From Sphingorhabdus sp. EL138 (GTDB lineage: Bacteria > Pseudomonadota > Alphaproteobacteria > Sphingomonadales > Sphingomonadaceae), in assembly GCF_900258045.1 (NCBI RefSeq), contig NZ_OGVD01000001.1, forward strand, positions 353,001 through 417,000: DNA of 64,000 bases, in the 5' to 3' direction. The position numbers and the translations under genes were made by a program. This document shows, piece by piece, positions 15,370-23,429 of the stretch. The notes under the pieces were generated by a model. The model had not been told where the DNA came from and ran no database searches. It saw only the letters and a list, made by a program, of their open reading frames with translations. The stretch's first letter is position 1; each line of letters starts with the position of its first letter.

Positions 15370-16466
15370 CAGTCGGCGGCGTCCAATATAGCGCGCAAGG
15401 CATCCATGAAACCGAGATTTTCTTCCTCTGTACCAATGGTGATCCGCAGCGCATGTCCCAAACCTTGGGCTGGCAGTCTCCGGGCCACATAGCCGGCCTC
15501 GACCAGTTTCCGGTCTGCCGTTTCCGCGGTCACCGCCCCGTCAAAAATTACCAGGATGAAATTTGCAGCGGATGGAATGGCGCGCAGGCCGTGATTGGAC
15601 AGGGCTGCTATCTCTCCGGTCATCCATTCACGCCATCTGGCATTATGCTCGCGGCTGTGGGTGACAAATTGCTGGTCCGCCAGAGCCGCGATCGCCGCGG
15701 CCTGCCCGGCACTCGTGACATTAAACGGCCCGCGGATCCGGTTAAGTGTATCGATAAGATGAGGCTGTCCGTAGGCCCAGCCAATGCGCTCTGCAGCAAG
15801 TCCGTAGATTTTGGAAAAAGTCCGTGTAATCAGAACATTGCCATGTCGTCGCGCCAGGTCGAAACTGCCGGCACCGTCATTGTCCAGATATTCGCCATAA
15901 GCCTGATCGAGCACCAGCACGACGTCTTGCGGCAGACCAGCATGCAGGCGTTCAATCTCACTGTCGGACGTAATCGTACCTGTTGGGTTGTTGGGATTCG
16001 CCAGATAGACAACGCGCGTTTTTGGCGTCACCAACGCCAGCAGCCCGTCCACGTCCGTGCCATAGTCATCGTCAGGGGCCATCACAACTTCTGCGCCAAC
16101 CTTGCGTGTGGCAATCTCGTAGACCATGAAACCGTAATTGACGTGGATAATCTCGTCACCAACACCGGCATAGCCAGCCGCGACCAGATTCAACAGCTCA
16201 TCGGACCCCGTTCCGCAGACGATCTGGTCCGCTTCCAAGCCATAGGTATCCGCCAAAGCAGCACGCAGCGCATGGCTGGCCGGGTCGGGATAGCGTGCGA
16301 CGTGGCCTGCCTGCGCCGCAAGCGCGCTGCTGGCATCTGTGCTACAGCCGAGCGGATTTTCATTGGCGGACAGCTTGACGAGCACGCGCCCGTCATCGGC
16401 TTTCGCCTTGCCGGGCGTATAGGCGTGAATCGCCGAGATATAAGATTTTGGCTCTGGTTTGATCAT
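15369..16466 (-). CDS. hisC: Histidinol-phosphate / aromatic aminotransferase
   Basis: A 365-residue fold-type I PLP enzyme. The PLP lysine is K219 in RTFSKIYGLA, with the phosphate-binding CGTGSDELL segment, LANPNNPTGT, and ALRITIGTEEEN near the C-terminus. HisC converts imidazole-acetol phosphate to histidinol phosphate; in many alphaproteobacteria the same enzyme also transaminates aromatic keto acids, which suits its overlap with tyrA. It is divergent from metX, with 111 bp between the starts. Confidence 0.9.
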   Translation of the reverse strand: MIKPEPKSYISAIHAYTPGKAKADDGRVLVKLSANENPLGCSTDASSALAAQAGHVARYPDPASHALRAALADTYGLEADQIVCGTGSDELLNLVAAGYAGVGDEIIHVNYGFMVYEIATRKVGAEVVMAPDDDYGTDVDGLLALVTPKTRVVYLANPNNPTGTITSDSEIERLHAGLPQDVVLVLDQAYGEYLDNDGAGSFDLARRHGNVLITRTFSKIYGLAAERIGWAYGQPHLIDTLNRIRGPFNVTSAGQAAAIAALADQQFVTHSREHNARWREWMTGEIAALSNHGLRAIPSAANFILVIFDGAVTAETADRKLVEAGYVARRLPAQGLGHALRITIGTEEENLGFMDALRAILDAAD

Positions 16467-16577
16467 GGCCCGGCCTTACCCGCGCTATCCGGAACGATCA
16501 ACAACAGTATTCATCTCCGCCGAGCTAAGCGCCTATAAACGCTTGCTAGTCTGTGCCTGCCTGATAATGCTACGCCG

Positions 16578-17702
16578 ATGAGTGAAGATGCGCGTTTTGG
16601 GCTCGACAAAAAGGTCCGCTTGCTGGGACCGTTGCCTTTGGATAGCGGCGGCGAATTGGCGCCTGTGGATCTCGCCTATGAAACCTATGGCGATTTGAAC
16701 GCTGACGCCAGCAACGCAGTGCTGATCTGTCATGCGCTAACTATGGACCAATATGTTGCATCCAAGCACCCGCTGACAGGCAAGGGCGGTTGGTGGACGG
16801 ACTTGGTTGGTCCTGGCAAACCGGTTGATACCGACCGGCATTTTGTCATCTGCGCCAATGTGATTGGCAGTTGCATGGGTTCATCTGGCCCGGCAACCAT
16901 CAATCCGGCCACCGAAAAACCCTGGGGCATGGATTTTCCGGTGCTCACGATCGCCGATATGGTGCGGGCTCAGGCCTTGTTGCTCGATCATCTTGGCATT
17001 GAGCGACTTCATGCCGTCATCGGTGGGTCGATGGGCGGAATGCAGGCGATCAACTGGACCACGCTTTATCCCGATAGGGTCAAATCTGCTGTGATTGTTG
17101 CGTCTGCCGCACGCCACAGTGCACAAAATATCGCCTTTCACGAAGTCGGGCGACAAGCGATCATGGCCGATCCGCGCTGGCGTGGCGGCGCTTATTATGC
17201 CGACGATGATCCGCCGAGCAGCGGCCTCGCCGTGGCACGTATGGCCGCGCATATCACCTATTTGTCGGAAGAAGGCCTGACCGAAAAATTTGGCCGACGC
17301 TTGCAGGACCGTGATAGCAAGACTTTCGGCTTTGATGCCGATTTTCAGGTGGAAAGCTATTTGCGGCATCAGGGCATCAGCTTTGTCGATCGTTTTGACG
17401 CCAACAGCTATCTCTATATCACCCGGGCGATGGACTATTTCGACCTGGCCGAGGCCCATGGCGGCACGTTGGCCAACGCGTTCAAGGGATCCAAAACGCG
17501 TTTTTGCCTGATCAGCTTTGATACCGACTGGCTCTATCCGACCAGTGAATCGCGAACCATCGTCCATGCGCTGAATGCGGCAGGCGCAGCCGCCAGTTTT
17601 GTCGAACTGTCCAGCGCCTTTGGGCATGACAGTTTCTTGTTGGCAAGCCCCGAGATGAACCGAATTGTCGACGGGTTTTTGAAGGCGGGGGAAAGTCTAT
17701 GA
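16578..17702 (+). CDS. metX: Homoserine O-acyltransferase (MetX family)
   Basis: A 374-residue alpha/beta hydrolase-fold acyltransferase that activates homoserine for methionine synthesis. The catalytic triad is S151 (GGSMGGMQ), D317 (SFDTDWLYP) and H350 (FGHDSFLL). The [12 protein letters not shown] stretch forms the oxyanion/substrate region. Members of this family use acetyl-CoA or, in a subgroup, succinyl-CoA; I cannot assign the acyl donor with confidence from sequence. The stop overlaps the metW start (ATGA), the usual metXW pair. Confidence 0.9.
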   Translation: MSEDARFGLDKKVRLLGPLPLDSGGELAPVDLAYETYGDLNADASNAVLICHALTMDQYVASKHPLTGKGGWWTDLVGPGKPVDTDRHFVICANVIGSCMGSSGPATINPATEKPWGMDFPVLTIADMVRAQALLLDHLGIERLHAVIGGSMGGMQAINWTTLYPDRVKSAVIVASAARHSAQNIAFHEVGRQAIMADPRWRGGAYYADDDPPSSGLAVARMAAHITYLSEEGLTEKFGRRLQDRDSKTFGFDADFQVESYLRHQGISFVDRFDANSYLYITRAMDYFDLAEAHGGTLANAFKGSKTRFCLISFDTDWLYPTSESRTIVHALNAAGAAASFVELSSAFGHDSFLLASPEMNRIVDGFLKAGESL

Positions 17703-18289
17703 ACAAACTCCGCCCCGATTTACAGATTATTGCTGACAACGTGCGTCCCAATGCACGTGTGCTCGACATCGGCTGCGGCGATGGTGCATTGATGGCGGCC
17801 CTGCGCGATCAAAAACAGGTCGATGCCCGGGGGCTTGAAATTGACCCGGCCAATGTTGCGAGCGCAGTCAGCAAAGGCCTATCGGTCGTGCAGGGCGATG
17901 CCGATACCGATCTATCCGCCTATCCCGATGCCAGTTTCGACTATGCGATCCTCAGCCAGACGTTGCAGACCACCCACCGGCCAGATCAGATAGTCGATGA
18001 ACTGCTGCGCATCGGCAAACAGGCTTTTGTCAGCTTCCCTAATTTCGCTCATTGGCGGGTGCGTATGTCACTGCTGATCGGCGGCCGGATGCCGGTCACA
18101 CGATTGCTGCCGCAAACGTGGTATGATACGCCAAATATTCACCACGTAACGATCGACGATTTCCGCGCGTTGGTACGCGACGGGGAATTGAAACAAGAGG
18201 GCCAATGGTTCCTGAGTGGCGACAAGCAAACCGGGCGCGGTCTGGCCAATCTGCTTGCAGAACATGCGGTATTTCTATTGCGCCGCTAA
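17699..18289 (+). CDS. metW: Methionine biosynthesis protein MetW
   Basis: A 196-residue class I SAM-methyltransferase-fold protein with motif [13 protein letters not shown]. The conserved MetW segments [11 protein letters not shown] and [11 protein letters not shown] are present. MetW is required together with MetX for homoserine acylation in many proteobacteria, although its exact role is debated. It overlaps metX by 4 bp and is followed by an unrelated enoyl-CoA hydratase gene whose leader carries a poly-G tract. Confidence 0.9.
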   Translation: MNKLRPDLQIIADNVRPNARVLDIGCGDGALMAALRDQKQVDARGLEIDPANVASAVSKGLSVVQGDADTDLSAYPDASFDYAILSQTLQTTHRPDQIVDELLRIGKQAFVSFPNFAHWRVRMSLLIGGRMPVTRLLPQTWYDTPNIHHVTIDDFRALVRDGELKQEGQWFLSGDKQTGRGLANLLAEHAVFLLRR

Positions 18290-18305
18290 TCTATCGCGAT
18301 TTCAT

Positions 18306-18315
18306 GGGGGGGGGG
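18306..18315 (+). repeat. Ten-G homopolymer in a ribosome-binding region
   Basis: A run of ten consecutive G bases sits 6 bp upstream of the ATG at 18322, with ACGTAA between. It provides the only Shine-Dalgarno-like pairing for the enoyl-CoA hydratase gene. Such tracts are prone to slipped-strand length change and could tune translation. Confidence 0.8.
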
Positions 18316-18321
18316 ACGTAA

Positions 18322-19155
18322 ATGGCTTATGATTACGAACTATTGTCAGTCACCAAAACTGGACGGCTGGGCGAAGTCATCATCTCCAATCCACCCATTA
18401 ACCTGATCACGCAGCAGCTTTTCGAAGAATGGATGGTGCTTGCCGAGGAGCTCGAGGCCGATTCCGATCTTACCGTCATTCTCTTCAAAAGTGCCGATCC
18501 TGATTTTTTCATGGCGCATTTCGACGTCGAACTGATCCTGTCCTTTCCGGTCGACAGACCTGCGGAACGCAGCACCGATCCCAATCCCTTCCACGTCATG
18601 TGCCAGCGCTTTCGCTCGATGGACAAGGTCACCATTGCACAGGTGGAAGGACGCGTGGGCGGAGGCGGCAACGAGATTATATCGAACATGGACATTCGCT
18701 TTGGCGTACGGGGGAAAACGATCATCAATCAGATGGAGGTCCCGCTGGGCATCTTGCCGGGTGGTACGGGTACCCAAAACCTTGCAAATATCATCGGTCA
18801 TGGCCGGGCGATGGAAGTCATTTTGGGCGGGGAAGATCTGGATGCCGAAACAGCGGAACGCTGGGGCTATCTGAATCGAACTTATGCGGCAGAGGACATT
18901 GATGGCAAAGTTCGCGCATTGGCACAGCGTATCGCCGGCTTTCCGATCGAAGCGGTCAGGTTTGCCAAGCAATCGATCAACAATGCCGCCGGTCCCTCGG
19001 ACAAGGGCCTTGCCGAAGAATCATTCCTCTTCCAGCAACTCATCCGTACACCGGACGCGCGATCAAAGATGCAGCAATTCCTGGATATTGGCGGTCAAAC
19101 GAGAGACGGCGAGCTGCAGCTTGATAGCTTGGTGAATCAGTTGAAAAACGCGTGA
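18322..19155 (+). CDS. Enoyl-CoA hydratase/isomerase family protein
   Basis: A 277-residue crotonase-fold protein. The oxyanion-hole segments are the early MAHFDVELIL region and VEGRVGGGGNEIISNMDIRF, followed by the EVPLGILPGGTGTQNLANIIG stretch of crotonases. The first oxyanion region is unusual (DPDFFMAHFD rather than the common AFSAGADL type), so substrate and reaction are uncertain; hydratase, isomerase or dehalogenase-like chemistry are all possible. Translation should begin at the ATG after the poly-G tract. It is monocistronic by appearance, with 32 bp to metW and 59 bp to the permease. Confidence 0.83.
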   Translation: MAYDYELLSVTKTGRLGEVIISNPPINLITQQLFEEWMVLAEELEADSDLTVILFKSADPDFFMAHFDVELILSFPVDRPAERSTDPNPFHVMCQRFRSMDKVTIAQVEGRVGGGGNEIISNMDIRFGVRGKTIINQMEVPLGILPGGTGTQNLANIIGHGRAMEVILGGEDLDAETAERWGYLNRTYAAEDIDGKVRALAQRIAGFPIEAVRFAKQSINNAAGPSDKGLAEESFLFQQLIRTPDARSKMQQFLDIGGQTRDGELQLDSLVNQLKNA

Positions 19156-19214
19156 TTCACTCATCGAAACCCTGTTAGATGTTGAGACGATCACGACAAA
19201 CGTAGGAGCGAGTT

Positions 19215-21008
19215 TTGGATTGGGCATATTATTGGGATATCGCGAAACCCTATGTCGGATTGGCGATATTATTTGCTCTCTTCACGGCCTTTGTTGGTGA
19301 GCGCCGCCCGCCGGCGGTGACGGCGGTTGTTGCGGCCGCATTAATGCTGTTGCTTGGACTTCTCAGCAGCAATGACATGCTATCGGTATTTTCCAATCCT
19401 GCGCCGCTGACCATTGGCGCGATGTTCATCCTGTCCGGTGCCCTGGTGCGAACCGGAGTAATCGAGGCACTTGCAGGTTTTGCGGCGCGCAAGGCAGAGA
19501 ACCGACCGTTCATGGCAATAGGTGGCTTTCTCGGCGGCACTTTTGCATCATCGGCGTTCGTCAACAATACACCGGTGGTCATCATCCTGATCCCGATCAT
19601 GCGCAAAATTGCAAAGGTTTCCGGCATAGCGGCGAGCAAGCTGCTCATCCCGCTATCCTATATATCCATTTTGGGTGGTAGCCTGACCTTGCTCGGCACA
19701 TCGACCAACCTGTTGGTCGACGGTGTGGCGCAGGAAAATGGGCAGGCGGCCTTTGGCTTGTTTGAAATAACCCAAGTTGGCCTGATCGCTGCGGCAACCG
19801 GGATTGTCATGATCGCAATATTGGGGCCGCTATTCCTGCCAAAGCGAGACAGTGAAAGCCTGTCAGACCAGATGCCAGAATCCTACTATCTGACCGATAT
19901 CCGGATAAGGGATGACAGCGCTTTCGTCGGGAAGCAGATTTCAAGCATCAGCGCCTTCACCCATTCGGGTGTAGACATCATCGGCCGCCGTGTCGGGCGC
20001 GATATCGACCGGTTCGAGTTTTCCGACCACATCTTGGAAGGCGGCGAGACGCTCGTTGCCGCCGTGACGCAGGAAGAACTTTTGTCTCTCGCCGAAATTG
20101 ACGGAATTTCATTGGGCTATGCTGGCGTCAAGCAACCGGATGTACCGATGGGTGACGAACATACGCGGCTGGTCGAGCTGGTCATTGGCCCCTCCCACCG
20201 GTCTGTCGGCAAATCCCTGCCCAGCCTGCCCTTTTTGTCGCGCGTGCCTGCGCGGGTACTGGGCCTGTCGCGACCGCGTCACATTGCCGGACCGACGCTG
20301 TCCGATGCGCGTATCCGCCATGGTGACAGCTTGCTGGTACAGACCGATGATATTTCCATCAGCACATTGCAGGAAAATGCCGATCTGGTGCACTTGCAGG
20401 AACCAGAAGCGCGATCCTACCGGCGGCGGCGGGCGCCAGTCGCAATCCTTACCCTCGCGATCATCATCGTCGCCGCGGCATTGGGCGTGATGCCGATTGC
20501 CGCTTTGGCGATGCTCGGTGTCGCGGTGGTTTTGCTGACCAAATGTATCGACAGCGAAGAGGCATGGGGGGCCATGGATGGCAATGTGCTGGTGCTGATC
20601 TTCGCCATGCTGGCGGTGGGCAAAGGGCTGGAAAATGCCGGGACGGTGCAACTGATCGTCGACACACTGCTGCCGCTGCTCAATATGATCTCACCGTTGT
20701 GGCTGATCATCGCGATATATTCGCTGACCTCCCTGCTTACCGAAACCGCCACAAACAATGCAGTCGCTGTCATAATGACGCCACTGGTCATTGGTATTGC
20801 CGAGCAAACCGGCGTGGATGTCCGCAGCCTGCTGGTCGCGGTGATGTTCGGCGCATCGGCCAGCTTCGCCACACCCGTTGGCTATCAAACAAATACTTTA
20901 GTTTATACGGCGGGTAATTACCGCTTTTCCGATTTTGTCCGGATCGGCCTGCCGCTGAATATCGGGGTAGGTTTGGCGGCCTGTTTTGCGATCCATTATA
21001 TCTTCTGA
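19215..21008 (+). CDS. SLC13/DASS-type permease with TrkA-C domains
   Basis: A 597-residue inner-membrane transporter. The N-terminal membrane half contains the FVNNTPVVIILIPI substrate-site motif. The middle holds two soluble TrkA-C (RCK-C) regulatory repeats, about residues 215-300 and 310-395. The C-terminal half carries the matching TETATNNAVAVIMTP motif. The paired NTP/NNA motifs mark the divalent anion:Na+ symporter group, which takes dicarboxylates, sulfate or similar anions. The start codon is TTG at 19215, supported by GGAG 6 nt upstream. The substrate is not fixed by context. Confidence 0.87.
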   Translation: MDWAYYWDIAKPYVGLAILFALFTAFVGERRPPAVTAVVAAALMLLLGLLSSNDMLSVFSNPAPLTIGAMFILSGALVRTGVIEALAGFAARKAENRPFMAIGGFLGGTFASSAFVNNTPVVIILIPIMRKIAKVSGIAASKLLIPLSYISILGGSLTLLGTSTNLLVDGVAQENGQAAFGLFEITQVGLIAAATGIVMIAILGPLFLPKRDSESLSDQMPESYYLTDIRIRDDSAFVGKQISSISAFTHSGVDIIGRRVGRDIDRFEFSDHILEGGETLVAAVTQEELLSLAEIDGISLGYAGVKQPDVPMGDEHTRLVELVIGPSHRSVGKSLPSLPFLSRVPARVLGLSRPRHIAGPTLSDARIRHGDSLLVQTDDISISTLQENADLVHLQEPEARSYRRRRAPVAILTLAIIIVAAALGVMPIAALAMLGVAVVLLTKCIDSEEAWGAMDGNVLVLIFAMLAVGKGLENAGTVQLIVDTLLPLLNMISPLWLIIAIYSLTSLLTETATNNAVAVIMTPLVIGIAEQTGVDVRSLLVAVMFGASASFATPVGYQTNTLVYTAGNYRFSDFVRIGLPLNIGVGLAACFAIHYIF

Positions 21009-21121
21009 TCACTATCCGGTTTGATATGTAATATCCCTGATTGCGCCCATACGTGGTCGCCATCATTTGTCTTCGTGAAACACAGGCCCGTCTTGAACGC
21101 GGCAAAACGAAGGAAATGATC

Positions 21122-21751
21122 ATGTCTCTCCATATTGGCGACGTTGCGCCCAATTTCGTCGCCGACAGCACCACTGGTGAAATCGACCTGCACACTTGGG
21201 CGGGGGATGACTGGGTCTTCTTCTTCAGCCACCCAGCCGATTTTACGCCTGTCTGCACGACCGAAATGGGTCGGACGGCCCAGCTTGCCGAGGATTTTAC
21301 CGCCCGCAATGTTAAGCCGTTGGGCCTTTCAACCGATATTGTCGAGGAGCATTGGGACTGGATTCACGACGTAAACGCCACGCAGAATACCAGTGTCCGC
21401 TTCCCGATCATCGCGGATCCGGATTGCAAGATCGCCAAATTATACGACATGATCCATCCCGATGAGAGCAATACGGAGGCGGTGCGTTCGGTCTTCATCA
21501 TCGATCCGGAGAAGAAAATCCGCCTGATCATGACCTATCCGATGAGCATCGGGCGTAATTTTGACGAGATTTTGCGCGCCATTGATGCGTTGCAGCTATC
21601 GGACAGGAAAAACATCGCCACACCAGCCGACTGGCGGTCCGGCGACAAGGTGATCATCCCGCCGTCGATTGAAAAGGAAGAGGCGGAGAAGTTGTTCCCA
21701 CAAGGGTGGGACGAACAGCGGCCCTACCTGCGCCTGACCGAAGTCTCTTGA
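21122..21751 (+). CDS. 1-Cys peroxiredoxin (Prx6-like)
   Basis: A 209-residue thiol peroxidase. The peroxidatic Cys45 lies in HPADFTPVCTTE with the usual Thr and Pro neighbours, and SVFIIDPEKKIR is the conserved following strand. The long C-terminal region (PADWRSGDKVIIPP) places it in the Prx6 group. I start at the ATG at 21122 because GAAGGA lies about 8 nt upstream and the family begins MSLHIGDVAPNF; the frame is open upstream without a better site. It reduces peroxides in the cytoplasm. No redox partner gene is adjacent. Confidence 0.88.
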   Translation: MSLHIGDVAPNFVADSTTGEIDLHTWAGDDWVFFFSHPADFTPVCTTEMGRTAQLAEDFTARNVKPLGLSTDIVEEHWDWIHDVNATQNTSVRFPIIADPDCKIAKLYDMIHPDESNTEAVRSVFIIDPEKKIRLIMTYPMSIGRNFDEILRAIDALQLSDRKNIATPADWRSGDKVIIPPSIEKEEAEKLFPQGWDEQRPYLRLTEVS

Positions 21752-21767
21752 AAGTTCCGTTTCTGCT

Positions 21768-23330
21768 TTACCGCTCTCGCGTTGCGCTGAACTTGATGTC
21801 CGGATTGCGCTCTTCCTGATAATTCACATCCCAGCCGGATTTGGCGAGAAATACCAGATTGTCGTCCCGATCCTTGGCAAGGCTGGTCTGGTTGATATTG
21901 GCGAAAGCGCTCAGCACCTCATCATTGCCGCTGATCCAGCGGGCGGTTTCGAAGGGAGCGGGCTCAAGACCGGCCTCGACCTTATATTCTGCTGAAAGGC
22001 GGCTCACCAACACTTCGAGCTGCAACTGCCCTACCACGCCGATAATCCAGTTGGCCCCGATTTCGGGATAGAAAACCTGCACGACGCCTTCTTCGGACAG
22101 GTCATCAAGCGCCTTGCGCAGTTTCTTGGTTTGGGTCGGGTCTTTCAGGATCACACGGCGCAGGATTTCCGGCGCAAAGTTCGGCAGGCCCGTAATCCGC
22201 ACCTGATTCTTCTCGCTGAGCGTATCGCCGACACGCAGTGTCCCGTGGTTGGGAATGCCGATAATGTCGCCGGGCTGTGCGGTATCGGCAATTTCGCGGT
22301 CCTGCGCGAAGAATAATATCGGGCTGTGAATGGCAATCGGTTTGCCGAGCGCTGACGGCGTCAGTTTCATGCCGCGTTTAAATTCGCCAGAACATAGCCG
22401 CATGAAGGCTATGCGATCACGATGCTGCGGGTCCATATTCGCCTGAATCTTGAAAATGAAACCCGTCACGTCTTTGCTATCCGGTCCAATCGGTGCAGGC
22501 TCGGCCGGTTGCGGGCGCGGCGGTGGCGCGTGGTCCGCAATAGCATCAATCAGCTCTTCCACGCCAAATTGTTTTAAGGCCGATCCGAAATAGACCGGTG
22601 TCAGATCGCCGTTGCGATAGGCTTCCAGATCGAAGCTATTATAGCCCCCCTGCGCCAGTTCGCCCTCGCTGGTCAGTCGTTCCAGCGCTTCGTCACTCAG
22701 CACATCGGCGAGTTTGGGATCCTCCAGCCCGTCAAATTGTTGCGCCCGGCCATCATAATTTTTGCTGTCGCCATCAGGTTGATGCAGCTGGTTTCGGACG
22801 AGGTCGTAAATACCCTCAAACTGCCCGCCCATGCCCGTGGGCCAGCTCATCGGACAGACGTCCAGTGCCAGTTTGTCCGCCACTTCGTCGAGCAGCTCAA
22901 ACGGATCGCGCCCCTCGCGGTCAACCTTGTTGACGAAGGTGATGATCGGCACGCTGCGCAGGCGGCAGACTTCAAACAGCTTCAGCGTCTGCGCCTCGAT
23001 CCCGCTTGCCGCATCAATCACCATGATCGCGCTGTCGACGGCGGTCAGCGTGCGATAAGTATCTTCCGAAAAATCCTCATGGCCCGGCGTATCGAGCAGG
23101 TTGAAGGTGATGCCGTTACGCTCGAACGTCATTACCGAGCTGGTCACGGAAATCCCGCGCTGCTGCTCGATCTTCATCCAGTCAGAGCGCGCCCGCCGGT
23201 TATCGCCCCGCGCCTTGACCTCGCCCGCCAAGTGAATAGCGCCGCCTTTCAGAAGAAGTTTCTCGGTCAACGTCGTCTTACCGGCATCGGGGTGAGAGAT
23301 AATCGCAAATGTGCGGCGTGGGTTGGTCAT
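21768..23330 (-). CDS. prfC: Peptide chain release factor 3
   Basis: A 520-residue translational GTPase that recycles RF1/RF2 after termination. The G motifs are clear: G1 SHPDAGKTTLTE, G3 DTPGHEDF and G4 NKVDREG. The RF3-specific GDNRRARSDWMKIEQQRGIS switch region is present, followed by domains II and III (QVRITGLPNFAPEI, then WIIGVVGQLQLEVL). The ATG at 23330 is chosen because residues before it are not conserved and match the neighbouring hairpin repeat. It is followed on its own strand by nothing close and is preceded by pheT, separated by a repeat pair. Confidence 0.93.
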   Translation of the reverse strand: MTNPRRTFAIISHPDAGKTTLTEKLLLKGGAIHLAGEVKARGDNRRARSDWMKIEQQRGISVTSSVMTFERNGITFNLLDTPGHEDFSEDTYRTLTAVDSAIMVIDAASGIEAQTLKLFEVCRLRSVPIITFVNKVDREGRDPFELLDEVADKLALDVCPMSWPTGMGGQFEGIYDLVRNQLHQPDGDSKNYDGRAQQFDGLEDPKLADVLSDEALERLTSEGELAQGGYNSFDLEAYRNGDLTPVYFGSALKQFGVEELIDAIADHAPPPRPQPAEPAPIGPDSKDVTGFIFKIQANMDPQHRDRIAFMRLCSGEFKRGMKLTPSALGKPIAIHSPILFFAQDREIADTAQPGDIIGIPNHGTLRVGDTLSEKNQVRITGLPNFAPEILRRVILKDPTQTKKLRKALDDLSEEGVVQVFYPEIGANWIIGVVGQLQLEVLVSRLSAEYKVEAGLEPAPFETARWISGNDEVLSAFANINQTSLAKDRDDNLVFLAKSGWDVNYQEERNPDIKFSATRER

Positions 23331-23346
23331 AATATTCTCTATTTTC

Positions 23347-23425
23347 TCGTCATGCTGAACTTGTTTCAGCATCTCTGTTGATATGGCTTGTTTCCTGAGA
23401 TCCTGAAACAAGTTCAGGATGACGA
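23347..23425. repeat. Inverted pair of 28-bp hairpin repeats (TCGTCATxCTGAACTTG type)
   Basis: Two copies of a palindromic repeat face each other: 23347-23374 on the plus strand and 23398-23425 on the minus strand. Each forms its own hairpin, ATGCTGAA-cttgt-TTCAGCAT and ATCCTGAA-acaag-TTCAGGAT. The two differ by a G/C exchange on both stem arms, so pairing is kept. This matches a repeat family widespread in alphaproteobacteria. It lies between pheT and prfC, and reaches the region just upstream of the prfC start. Confidence 0.8.
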
Positions 23426-23429
23426 ATGG

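Noticed and set aside
15453-16538. A 361-residue open frame on the + strand opposite hisC
   Set aside because: hisC has a complete PLP motif set in this region, and the opposite frame shows no family pattern or ribosome site.
16467-16577. Possible SAM riboswitch in front of metX
   Set aside because: A hairpin AAGCG/CGCTT is present, but the conserved SAM-II core bases were not found, and 111 bp of divergent spacer also has to hold the hisC promoter.
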